From Carallia brachiata (taxonomy: Eukaryota > Streptophyta > Magnoliopsida > Malpighiales > Rhizophoraceae), in the NCBI GenBank assembly GCA_021464245.1, contig JADCRB010000010.1:2126735-2190734 (forward strand): a DNA stretch of 64,000 nucleotides. Reading direction: 5' to 3'. This document shows positions 11,995 through 23,600 of this stretch, in pieces. The translations under genes and the position numbers were made by a program. The stretch's first letter is position 1, and every line of letters starts with the position of its first letter. The notes beneath the pieces were generated by a model that was not told the DNA's origin, ran no database searches, and saw only the letters and a program-made list of their open reading frames with translations.

Positions 11995-13377
11995 TTAACC
12001 AACGCAATTGTGGCTAATTCTGTAGAAGCTAGGCATTATGGTAGACTCTCCAGGCTTTCTCGTCAAAAATTTTCCAGAGGAGTTCTTACCCTTTCTGTTT
12101 TTTTTTTTTTTTCTGGTATGAATATGTGTACTAGTTTATGTTTAGATTGTGCACAATTTAGTCAAGGCACTACCTCTGAGAATTATATGCTTGTCTCTTC
12201 TTGTTGATAGTGATCCTAGGCCATGGTATTGATTCTGGAAGTTTTCTTGTTAGAGAAGTGCCCATCGGGGCAATCCTTGTTGGAGAATAATAAGGGAACC
12301 TGATTAATAGGGAAACCTCCCTCAGGATAGCTTAGTAATTTCATTCTGGTGAGACTTTAGGTAAGGAAATTTGAAATGATTTAGTTAGGAAATGAAAAAT
12401 TACTTTCATGGTTGTTTCTTACTTTTCAGCTATTTTGGCACCTATAAGTAAGGCCTGTTAACTATGTAGCTGTGGAGACTAACTAAATGATTAATTGAGT
12501 TGAGTTATTCTTCTCTTTGTTTTCTTTGCAGTTTGGCCATTTCTTCCTTTTTTGTCTCCCTGCTTCCACTCTCCCCCTTCACCCCTAGTTTCATGTAGGC
12601 TTCGTCCTCTTTCCCACACCTCTCTTCCACTACTTCCACAATTCTCTCTATTATGTCCTTTATCATTTCTATCATTCTTCTTTTGGGCATCTTTATGCAC
12701 GTGTCTATGTCTCTTTTAGTCACTCTTCCTTGTTGACACTGTGCAGGTGCAATATTTTATGGTTTTTTTAATTTTCTTTCTGACTTCTTATTTGTGCTTA
12801 GAACTAATAAATATTGGGGAAACAATGTGGAAACCAGTTTTCAATCAATTTGCACTTGGGATAGCTGTGAATACCTGTGTTTTTCATCGAGATACTATCA
12901 TTTGATACTGCAGAGGTGAGTGAAAATTCTTAGCTGATGATCCTTGTGAGTTATGCAACAAGTTACACTAGAGATAGGAATTAGTAATTTTTTGAGCATT
13001 CTGCTTGGAATGGAAAATAACTTGGATAAGGAGTAGTCTATTTTGATGTTTGACTTTGTGGAAGCTTAGCAGTAGCATATGATCGTTTCTATAATTCGTT
13101 ATAAGGGTAATTAGTGTTTGGTTGAAAGAACCTGTGCAAGGGTGTACCCAATGTATGAGGCTCCCACATGTCATGGTTTGTTTCAAAATACTTGGTTGAG
13201 GTTTTATTTCCGATATTCGCTGGCTTTTTTCTTTTTAATTTTTTGTGGCAATGGTTTCCTCGTTGTGCTCATCCTCTTATTCTGTTGTTCACTTGCATAA
13301 CATGTTTGCCATGTCCTTTTGCACAGTGTGTGTGTTGGCTACTCATGTGAACATGTCTAATGTGTTTAGTGCTTTGT

Positions 13378-13434
13378 GGTGTGTATGTGTGTGTGTAACG
13401 TTGTTTATGTGTATGTGTGTGTAACTCCGCCTGT
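13378..13434. repeat. Interrupted (GT)n microsatellite
   Basis: Two GT-rich blocks (GTGTGTATGTGTGTGTGTAA and GTGTATGTGTGTGTAA) separated by a short spacer. Confidence 0.85.
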
Positions 13435-14963
13435 GTAACACACAGCCGGTCCCAAGCCCGGACAAAGGAGGAGGGACGCAAATGATCCATGATGAATCTG
13501 AAACTAGGGAATATGGATTCTCCTTATCTTATATATCTGGGGAACAGAATATGAATGATTTTTATATTTTAATTTTCATTTATTAGCATAGTTGTTGGGA
13601 TTCAAGGGTGGTTCCAAAAGTGGGTGGCACACTGTTTCATATCTCTGACATTTTTTTAACGAGTCTGCTTAGCTTTTTAGTTGTATGCCCACGAAAGTGG
13701 CTTTTTTTTTTTTTTGGACGAGTGTAGTGTTGCCTGTAGAAAGTCCTCTGGAAGTTTCCAAGGCTTCAGCAAGTATTTATGCGATTGATTTTTCAATTCG
13801 TTAGTTGAATGCTTTCTTTGGATAGCTGCTTGTTGGAATATAAAGACACTAAAGCGTCGATTCTTGAGCTCCTGTTGGTTAAATGATGGTGACTGGCAGC
13901 GAAATGCAAGGAGCCAATGAATGAATCGAGATGGCAAATCACTGCAAGAGTCATCCATGAAAATGGTGGCAGCATTGTTTTGAGTGGGTGGATTTAATGG
14001 CGGCTGCTTATGTCGGAACTAATTATCATTTAAAACATAGAGGAAATAGAAGCAAATGCCGTAATGTGCTAATTCGATTAGAATGGTATTTTATTTCCCT
14101 CATCTTTATAGGTTTGTGTAGTAGGTTTGCATCCAATTCTAACGCACGTTGGATTAGGGGGTCTTGCCAGCTGAATCTTTGAGGCCAAATGGCAAGTGTC
14201 AATTGTTCTTCGTTAACAATTTGGGTAAGTGGCGATGTTGATCGATTGTAAAGTTCTAATTTTGTTTGGTACTAAAAATGATTTTATTCACTTTGCTTGG
14301 TTGAACGTGAATTTCAGTCAAAGATTTGATTGGTAACCGACCAGGCAACATCAAATTGGATTGCTAATCTCATGTTTGAATGCTCCTACCTTTTAAATCT
14401 GTCATTTAAGAGATTGAACTGTAATCATTTCTTCCCATACCTGCTTTCGGTAACTTGAATGCCAAGCAGATGACCATGGTACTGGAATGTTTTCTACGTC
14501 CCTGAATTTAGATATTTGAGAAGCAATGTCTATGTCTCACCCTTTGATTTGATGAAATTGTAGTTCTATTAACTCACTGATTGAGTAGTTATCTTTCATA
14601 ATTCTCTGCACATACTGCGAAAGTTGTCTAGTAACCGTGACGGATTCCAAGCTGGATTAGGTGGCCAAAACGATTTGGTAGAAAAGAAGCTAAACTTTTC
14701 CCAAACGAGAAATGCCTTAAACAAATCCTCTCAACCAGCACGTCAGAGGTAAATTATACATATCGATATTTGTACGCGATAGTTTGCAAGATTAGAGGTC
14801 AAAATCAATTTATTTTACTTGTTAGTAACTGTATAATCTTTATGAATTTTTTAAATTCTTCTTAATTATATAAAAATACTTATTAAATAAATTTTTATCG
14901 CTATATAAATGTGCCTAAATTACATGAAGTCAGCATCGAAATTAGGACTAAGCATCAAAATTG

Positions 14964-15166
14964 GGGGACGGGAGAGGGAGAGGGAGACAGATGGGAAAGA
15001 GAGAGGGAGAGAGATTCAAGAGACAGAGGGAGAGATAGGGAGAGAGAGAGAGGGAGATGGTGAAAGATGGGAGATAAAGGGAGAGAGATGGGAGAGAGAG
15101 GAAGAATGATTGGAGAGAGAACGTGAGGGAGAGAGACAGAAGAGAGAGAGGGAGTCCACAGCAGTG
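14964..15166 (+). repeat. (GA)n/GGGAGA-rich low-complexity tract
   Basis: About 200 bp made almost only of GAGAGG, GGGAGA and GAGAGA units with a few interruptions. It can be read as arginine/glutamate-rich or leucine/serine-rich frames with no meaning. Confidence 0.9.
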
Positions 15167-18100
15167 ATGCGGTGGAGAGAATAATTTTCGACAAATATTA
15201 TAATTTTTATTTAGAAGATATTTAAAAAAATATGCTTAACATATATCATGGGATAGCCGGGTCCATAAGAATATATAGGATTACACTAATATATAAACTT
15301 GAGATAACAATCTCATACTATTTTATCTAAATAATTTATCAAACATGAGGTATGATGTTACAAGATTAGCCTACCTTATATTATACCAGATACCAAACTC
15401 ATCTTTAGTTTGGGCTTGGGAGAGGAGAAAACGCGGAGAGGGAGAGAAAAATATGGAGAAAAATAAGCATTTGTATTTGGAAAATATCTTTGGGAGAGAG
15501 GAAAATTGAGATAGAGGAAAGCTAATTTTTCTCTTTAGTCCATCAAAATCAATTCTCATAAAATTGAGTAAAAAGTTATTGAATCCCCACTTTTTCATTG
15601 AAAGACTATATTTCCGTTATTACATTTTAAATACTACAAATTTACCTTAAAAAAGAGGAAATTCTCTACCTTCTTTAAATTTTTTTTGAATTTTTAATTA
15701 AAAAATTGTATTAATATTATAAACTTATTCTATTAGATTTATACAAGTATTTTATATTTTATATAATTTATGGATCAAATATTTTTAGTATTATATATAC
15801 TATTTTTCTTTGTAAGATAAAATTGTCATTCTCATACATAATATTTTTCTATTCCCACTTTCTACTATTTTTCAAATAAGAAATTTTTATTTTTCCTCAC
15901 TTCCATTACTCTTTCTTAAATACAAGAAATAATTGAAAATTCTCCTCTTCTTTATTTTTCTTCTTTCATTCTTCTCGCTTATTTTCCTCTTATTCTACTT
16001 TTTTTTTTTATCCAAAAAGAGGGTAAGGGTTATGGGAAAAGCTCAAGGCTTCATAATTCCAATTGAACTATTTCTCTCATTTAGCATTCCATATAATGAA
16101 CCTTGTATTTGGTACACCAAATACTCTGGGAGCCTTGGTGGCTAGGTCAAGCATGCAACATAGAAATATCATGAAGAGCTTTTAGCGATTGGGATGACCT
16201 CTTTTGCCTTTGCTATGAGGCCTTGTTATTTTTGTACCAACTAATCATCAACAGTCATTTACAGTGGATACAATGTTTCATGTACAATTTCAATTGGGAT
16301 TTCTAAATTGGTTCCGGAAAATTCCAAGATAAACATCGTCGCTCAATTTGGAGAATGAGCTGTTCGATTTTTTTTTTCTTTTTTGTAATAGTTACACTAT
16401 TTAAAATTTCTATTTGCTTGAAATTTCAACTTTGGAAAGCAATTGACATTTTTCATATTCATATGGAAGTAGATAAGCGGGGTGATATCATCAGCTAAAG
16501 AGGATTTGCGCATAATTCTTTTGCTAGGTAAGGATAAGGCAAACTATCTACACTGAACACCCTAAGAAGCATACTCTAGAAATCCAGCAAACGTCGTTGC
16601 TCCATTTGAGACCTAACAAAACTCATGTACGTTTAGCCCTATTGAATGACTTTACATGAATTCAACTCCAACAAAAATCGTATATATTAACTCTACTGAA
16701 CACTTTGGCAGAGATTCGAAATTATAATCTTTCATGGTACATCCAACCACATAATTGGTGTTTTTTTCTTTCAATTTTCGTTCATGTATATTTCATAAAC
16801 AAAAAAAAGCAATCTGATTTCAGGTTGAAGTTTGATGAGCTCATTGTTTTAGTCCAATAGGCCCAAAATGGGAAAATTGAAAAGATTTGTTATAGTAACA
16901 AGCCTCCAACCTCCAGATCTGGCACCCTCCTCTTTTTTATCATTAACCCACTAGCTTCGATGGGCAAAAAAGATTGTCTAACAAGTATTGACTAAGCAAA
17001 AAAAAAATGTTTAAAGATTCTTACCAAAAAAAAAAAAATCACTGCTTGTGTAGCTTGACACAATAAAGGGGTTTGTTTTTGTGTGAAAGATTAGTGAAGG
17101 AACTAAACGTACATTGGTCTTACACTTGCTAAAGGTCCAATGACTGTTGTTGAGCTTGTGAAGTTTACTTTCTTATGAGTTTAGTGTAGTATTTCAGCTT
17201 ACTTCGTATGATGATTTGACACAATATTTTTTGAAAGGTTTATAGAGTACCACACATACTTACCTATTTAATTTTGACCAAAATAAAGTGTAAGGTTGCC
17301 CAGAAGACACTCCAACAACGGGATAAGTACAATTTTGGGTCAATAACTTTTGAATAACTTTTGATTTGGACAAATTTAGGTCACTAACTAAAAAAAAGTC
17401 CAATTGAAGATAATTCTGTTACATAATTTTTTTGAGAATGTCACTAACTCAAATTCCGTCAAGTTGGTCATTTTCTAGTGATGTGGCGCATGATGTGGCA
17501 CAATTCTCTCTCTTAGTCAACAAAAAATGCTGACGTGATGGTCAGCCTCTAATGCTAACTTAGCCTGTTCCCTCCTTCCTACCTCTCAGACCAAGTGCAC
17601 CAACTTTTTTTTTTGGGACTTAACACAAATTGATTTTGTAGTAATCAGACAATCAAGTTTAAGAAAATGGATTGAGAGAATAATGATATTATACTATTTC
17701 ATTGATCAATATATTCATTATATATGAGGCATTCAAAAAAGCACATTAAAAATTCAAATTAAGAGGTTTGCATGATAAATAGCTCACTAAACTAAACATA
17801 AACTTTAACAAAGTTCAAGACAGTTCCTTGAACTTTAAAAACATGCAAGATTGCTTTATAATAGAGGTCTAATATGCTTCAATACTAATCAAGAAGACAA
17901 TTGGACAAAAAGCCTAGCACTGTATTCTCCAAAGATGTGGCCCCAACTGCTTTAACAAAAACTTGAAAATAAAAGCGAAGACTGAAAGCTGACATTTCAA
18001 CTGTCTATGGATCAATGCAATAACCACCAAATTGAAAATTTTAAATTAGTTATTTAAAAAATTTTCAGATAAACTTGAAAAAATTGTCATCAATATAAGT

Positions 18101-18245
18101 TGTACAAAGTTAAGCAGCATTAAGTATCACCACCGTCACAAAAGGAGTAGATTAGTAATAACTTTATAATATGAACTCACATAATCATGCTACATCTATA
18201 GTTATACAATTGGAAATCAACAAAATTCAAGATAGAAGTGATGGA

Positions 18246-18390
18246 TCAAAATGAGAAGAATAATGGGGATCGTTCAAGTTCATCTTGGCATGCTTCGTAA
18301 ACTTGCATGTCTGTCTTATTGACGAACACAAGCTCACTGATCAGTTGTTCCAGAGAGGGATCTCAATGACGCTCTCAAGACAGATCTAGG
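18246..18390 (-). other. Coding-like patch, possible terminal exon fragment
   Basis: Read on the minus strand this stretch encodes DPSLEQLISELVFVNKTD, then MQVYEACQDELERSPLFFSF and a stop. Codon use and composition look more like a real protein than its surroundings. I found no matching upstream exon, and a stop precedes the patch in frame. It might be the last exon of a decayed gene; the family is not recognised. A protein search with this translation is the decisive test. Confidence 0.2.
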
Positions 18391-19885
18391 TTGAAATTAA
18401 ATGAGTCAAATATCATTCATTGCAATGACTTTAGTTTAAAATTCTCTTGCAGAGAAGAGTTGATAACACCCTGATATTGAGGTCTTTTCTTGTCATTAAT
18501 GGGTGCTAATAAAACAGAAAATTAATGGTTCTTCTCTTTCATCAATCAATGTGTGACCTTAGGTAAAAAAAACTGTATCAATCGTACAACAAAGGCCAAA
18601 TAATGATATGGTTTTCAATTTGGACACATCTGCTATTATATGATACATCTCATAAGTTACAAGCATATGAAACCAAACCTCTGGGTCAGTTTGTCAAATC
18701 CATGCGTGTACTAAATGGATCTTTAACAAAGTGGGCATCCAACCTGCCCTAAACTATTGGTGTCATTTTTCTACTCAACAAATATATATTTAGATAATTA
18801 TCAATTCATATCCACGATTTCTCAACACATTTCCTTTAGATTGAGTATAATGACAGAGAGAATTGAGTATTCTTCCATTCAATTTGCCCCGTAAAAAAAA
18901 TTGCCTATCCCAAAATCAACCTAAGAGACATTACGATGCTTTTATGTCCAATATCCTTTGTACCCATTAGTTACTTCTTCTCTTTATTGACTTAAACTGC
19001 ATGCTTACTTAACCAAATCGTATAAAAAATATATTGTCGCCGTGTTCTATAGACCATATTCATCTTCTATTATACCATGAATACATACTAACTAACATTA
19101 CTTCACTTTCATGGACAAATGCCCATACAAATTGCATTCATGCACACTTTGAGAAGCCGACATAAAAAACACTAATGTCTTTAAAAAAAGTTTGTTGTCA
19201 AACAATCTGCAAAAAAACATGTGCAATGTTGCAAATTTGCATGCAGACTTTAAAGTGCCTTTGAAGACTCACCCGCACAGGCTTCACTCGCCAAAACAAA
19301 CCCAATTTTTCTGAACACCATCCAAACCACACCATCATTATTCTTTAATCTATCAGCAACAACAATGTCAAGAACCCACCTTACCCTTGACTCTGATCAT
19401 TACAAAGACACGGCCACAGAAAATTCACTTCCTCTTTTTGCGCCTCTTCCACTTCAGTCAACAATCTTCCACAAATCTACAAATTTCTACAATAATCCTC
19501 CGAACGCATCATATTAACTCCAAAAGCAGCACAATTTCTAGGTTCTTACCTTTATTGCGGCCAATTCTTTCAATGAACAAATGCTCCAAATCAAACCCTC
19601 ATTTTCTTTTCTTGCAAACACCCTTCTTATCCTCTCTCTTATTAACTCCACATTCTTCGAAAGCAAATAATAAAACAACAACATAATTTAATCAAAATCC
19701 CAACGCCTTACTGCCGAATTTGAAATTCAGACACCATAATCTGTACAAGTTCATGTTGTGCTGCTTTATGTTTTTGTTTTTTTGTGCGACCCACGGCCAC
19801 GCTGGCGTGTGGACAGCTTATGAATGTCCCATATGCCCATGTAGTGACCCAAAAAAAAAAACATGTGGTCTGACTATTATTGTTA

Positions 19886-20242
19886 AAATTGGCCAGGATT
19901 GGCCGGTTGAGCTGGTAACCGGCCGAGGGTCCGGGCTGGTTTAAATGAATTTTGAGGGGTGAACCGGACCGAAAAAAAATCGGTAAAAATCGATGAAAAC
20001 CGAACTGATCGGACTGGTAAAAATCGATGAAAATTGAACTGGTCGGACTAGTTCAATGAAAATAAAAAATTTATAAATTACAATTTGATCTCAAATATTA
20101 TTTAAATTATAATTTAAGTACTAAGTGTAATTAAAAAGTTTAATTTAATTCTAAATCTGATTAAAACTTCTAATTTCATCTTTAAAATTAAAAAAATTAA
20201 TATTTAATCATTATCTATAATTATTATTTTTTAATTACTTTT

Positions 20243-20282
<40 letters not shown>

Positions 20283-20338
20283 TATTAATTTAAATACTGA
20301 TTCAACCGATTCGATCAGTTGAATCTAAACCTACTAAT
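19886..20338. mobile_element. Decayed ACCGGT-rich element related to the one at 4269-4899
   Basis: The left part is crowded with CCGGTTGAGCTGG, AACCGGCC, TGAACCGGACCG and repeated GGACTGGT motifs. The centre is AT-rich and ends in an (AT)n run, and the right end has TTCAACCGATTCGATCAGTT. The organisation matches the element at 4269-4899, but the ends are too diverged for me to fix a target duplication. It ends about 90 bp upstream of the SEC3 TATA box. Confidence 0.5.
20247..20278. repeat. (AT)n microsatellite
   Basis: About 15 AT units inside the decayed element upstream of SEC3. Confidence 0.95.
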
Positions 20339-20429
20339 ACTTTTAATTCAATCATCTATCGGATTCCTACAATCTTAGGTTTGACAAAAACCGGCCCGCA
20401 ACTATCATGCAATGCAATGCACGTGGACC

Positions 20430-20437
20430 TATAAAAG
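20430..20437 (+). promoter_or_regulatory. TATA box of SEC3, with G-box
   Basis: TATAAAAG lies 216 bp upstream of the SEC3 start codon. A CACGTG G-box core immediately precedes it (20420-20425). A start site near 20460 would give a leader of about 185 bases, which is rich in CT repeats (20557-20577), as is common in plant leaders. Confidence 0.6.
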
Positions 20438-20645
20438 CAGGAACCGAGGGAGAGTGCGCGCAACAATAGGCCCAAAATAATTCGTCGCCTCGCCCGTTGC
20501 AATACCAATATTGACGCACCTGATTTCGACGCGCTTGCTGATCGCCTCTTCTTCACCTCTCTCTCTCTCTCTCTCTTTATGAATCTGAAATCTCCTGTCA
20601 TCTCTGCTGGCTAAGCTGATTAGCACTTAACAGACAGACGAGAAA

Positions 20646-23600
20646 ATGGCGAAATCGAGTGCGGACGATGCGGAGCTTAGGAGAGCCTGCGAGGCCGCCA
20701 TTGAAGGCACCAAGCAGAAGATTGTTCTGTCGATCCGCGTGGCTAAGAGCCGCGGTGTCTGGGGCAAATCTGGAAAATTGGGCCGCCAAATGGCCAAACC
20801 CAGGGTTCTTGCTCTCTCCAGTATGCACGCCCTTTCTTTTTCTTTTTCTTTTTTTTTTTTTTTAAATTTCCCCAATACGTTCGCTGGTCTCGCATTTTGC
20901 TCTTTTCAATTTCAGCTTTATCCAAATCGATTTTACCCGAATTGCATATGCTTGTTGCATGCGAAACGAAATTTCCGGTTTCATAGAGCCTAATTGGTTA
21001 GGACTTGGGACTTTTCCAAATCTGGGAACGAACGTTCTATTAGAAATGCAGTAGAGCTTGGATTTTATCTATAGAATGAGCAAAGCAGTCGAGGAATGTG
21101 GTTTTGCTCAAATTTGGCATGATTCTTAGGCATCTCTTTCTGGCTTGAGTGTAATTTATGAACGGAATAATTGCTGATTTATGCATTTCTTCTCCATCAT
21201 GTTCCAAGTATGCATGCCTGATGTTGGTTTTTACTCATATTATTAAGCACGAAGCAGGAGAACTTTTAGATTAGTACTTTTACTGTGGCATGACTAGAAA
21301 GATGATCCAACTATTGATTCTCCAACATAATTTTTTTTTTTTTGTGTTTTGTTGTCGATATTCAAATAGAATGGTCAATTTTCGGGCATTTTGCTCCCTG
21401 CAGTCATACTTCAACCTTTATTGTCTGGAGCAGAAGTAACTTAAAAATGGATAGGTTAGGGTCTGCCAATTAGGCAGTGCGTGTTCAGTGCCTGAACCTG
21501 AATTTGACATTACATGGTTTTTGATAGCTGGGGTCATAGATGGAGTATTTGAAGACTTCAGGACGCCATTGTTACAGGAGTGGTTGCAGACATGTAGTAA
21601 ATCTCTGTACCAATAATCATCTGGCTTAGTGTTGTCCTATCTAGTTTCCTTGTTTGTCGCAACCCCATTAGACGACTATTATTCGTCTAGTAATGGACTG
21701 TGCCTTTCTTTTGTGAAATAAATCACGTGTTTTGTCATGTTGTTGATTGCCATCTTCTGTGATTGAAAGCTTGAAATTTATTTCCTTAACTATTTAGTGT
21801 CATATTATTGGATGGTGGTGTTAGTGACAGCCTTTGGCTTGTGCAGCAAAATCAAAAGGTCAACGGACTAAAGCATTTCTTCGAGTCTTAAAATATTCCA
21901 CTGGTGGAGTCCTTGAGGTAATGTTTACTTTGAGCATTTTGCTTTTTTTTTTTTTTTTTTTTGGGAATGTTGGGTAAGTTTAAAAGTCAATGAAAAGAAA
22001 GTAAGACAAAAGTTTTGATACATAGATATACCAGGGCCAGAATTGTCTTGTAGGCCTGATCTTAGACATTGAATTAAGGGTCTTGGTGCGGCTATCCTTT
22101 TAAGCATGTCTGTCTAATATGTGGCATATTGGGTACAACCTGAGGTTGAATTTTTGCCTTTTCTCATGCCAATATTCTTGGAACCTAGTTGTACTGGTAA
22201 ATGGGTGAGTAGATTGTCACAATTCAAATAACAACAGAAACTTCAACTCCTTGATTTCTTTCTTATTTAGCATGCTTGTTTTACAAAATGCAACTTGTTT
22301 GACATGCTGCACTATAATTCCATGTGAGTTTATGGAGATTTAACATGTATAAATATCATGTCTTCACTTGATCCTATAGCCTGCAAAGTTGTACAAGCTC
22401 AAGCATCTCTCAAAGGTGGAAGTTATAGCTAATGATCCCAGTGGGTGCACATTCACATTGGTAATGCTTTGTCTCTAGTTCTTCATAAAGGCTTTGTATC
22501 ATATGTGGGATTGCTGACCAGGGCTATCTGAATTCAGATTTCAGAAAGCTCTTAGGCCAATGAGAAGCGACTTTACTTTATGATGTACACTTCGCATTAC
22601 CTGCCCTATATGTGGGAAGCTTCTGACTGAGCTTTTTACAGGGATTTGATAACCTTAGAAGCCAGAGTGTTGCTCCACCTCAATGGACTATGCGCAACAT
22701 TGATGATAGGTGATAGAAAGAATGCTCTTTTCGTCTATCTGTCTCTCTGTCTCTCTCTCTCTCTCTCATAATAGATAAAATATTGCAATTGATTGTGTCT
22801 TTTGGGCCTTCACTGCCAACTAGCTATTCTTTCATCTGATATGTTTACTTTAAATGTTTCTAATAGGAACCGCGTTTTATTTTGCATCTTGAACATTTGC
22901 AAAGATGTGCTTGGCCGTTTTCCTAAAGTTGTTGGTATAGATGTGGTGGAGATGGCACTTTGGGCTAAGGTAACAATTTTTGTTTTTGAATCTTCAAGTG
23001 TCATTTACTGTTTTTGTTTTAGATTCTCTCTTCTCCCATTCTGGATCTTTCCAAATTTATTGCTTGTTGGATCAGTAAATGATTGCAGAATTTCTGTGTC
23101 AACAGTTGTAGAAAGGTTTTGTATACAATGTCTTCATGAATACATTATTCGTTTTTTTACCTGATACTACAGTTTGATGTGTACAACTCCTGTATCTCCA
23201 TGGATTAGTAGATCTTTCTGAAGAATCCAGTCTCAAGGATTGGTTTTGTGATCTTTAAACTTTGCGCCAGGTTCTTGGCTAAAATTTTTGTTAGGCTTTG
23301 CATTGTAACATGTAGCAATGGTTCCAAATTCTGACCCCATATCTCTGCCATTTGCTTTGCGTTCACAAAATTTCTGCACTTGGCTTGAGTAGATATGTTC
23401 TTTGATATCTGAATATTAGTTAAGGGAACCAAATATATCCAAATTCCTTAGTTCTTACCCTGGCCCTTGTGGCACTTTGCACTTTCAATGTCATCCATAT
23501 AGCTGACTAGCTTCTAAGATAGATGCAACACATCTACTTAAATGATGCCATATGTTCCCATTTGGGGCTGAACTTTGATTTGGTCTAAGATGAACGAGCT

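Larger units (their letters stand above)
5050..14200 (+). other. Long T-rich region without a supported protein; possible non-coding transcript
   Basis: About 9 kb follow the TATA box. The + strand is clearly richer in T than A, with many runs of T and many plausible GT and AG splice sites, like the introns of SEC3 in this window. I find no chain of exons encoding a recognisable protein; the longest frames are under about 125 codons and look random. Internal tandem duplications (5087-5353 and 6730-8720) and a TRIM insertion (11438-11994) lie inside. It could be an intron-containing non-coding RNA gene, the decayed remains of a gene, or a T-rich spacer. RNA-seq coverage on the + strand between 5050 and 14200 would decide. 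Confidence 0.3.
14201..19885. other. Intergenic, mostly unexplained AT-rich DNA
   Basis: No gene is supported over about 5.7 kb. Contents: a GA-rich tract (14964-15166), a second purine-rich patch near 15418-15525, AT-rich stretches, and a segment near 17320-17560 whose spaced TGATGTGGC/TGACGTGATGG motifs look like an old repeat. A coding-like patch lies on the minus strand at 18246-18390 and is listed separately. Confidence 0.4.

Noticed and set aside
14909..15194. Arg/Glu-rich and Leu/Ser-rich open frames
   Set aside because: Produced by the GA-rich low-complexity tract; not a gene.
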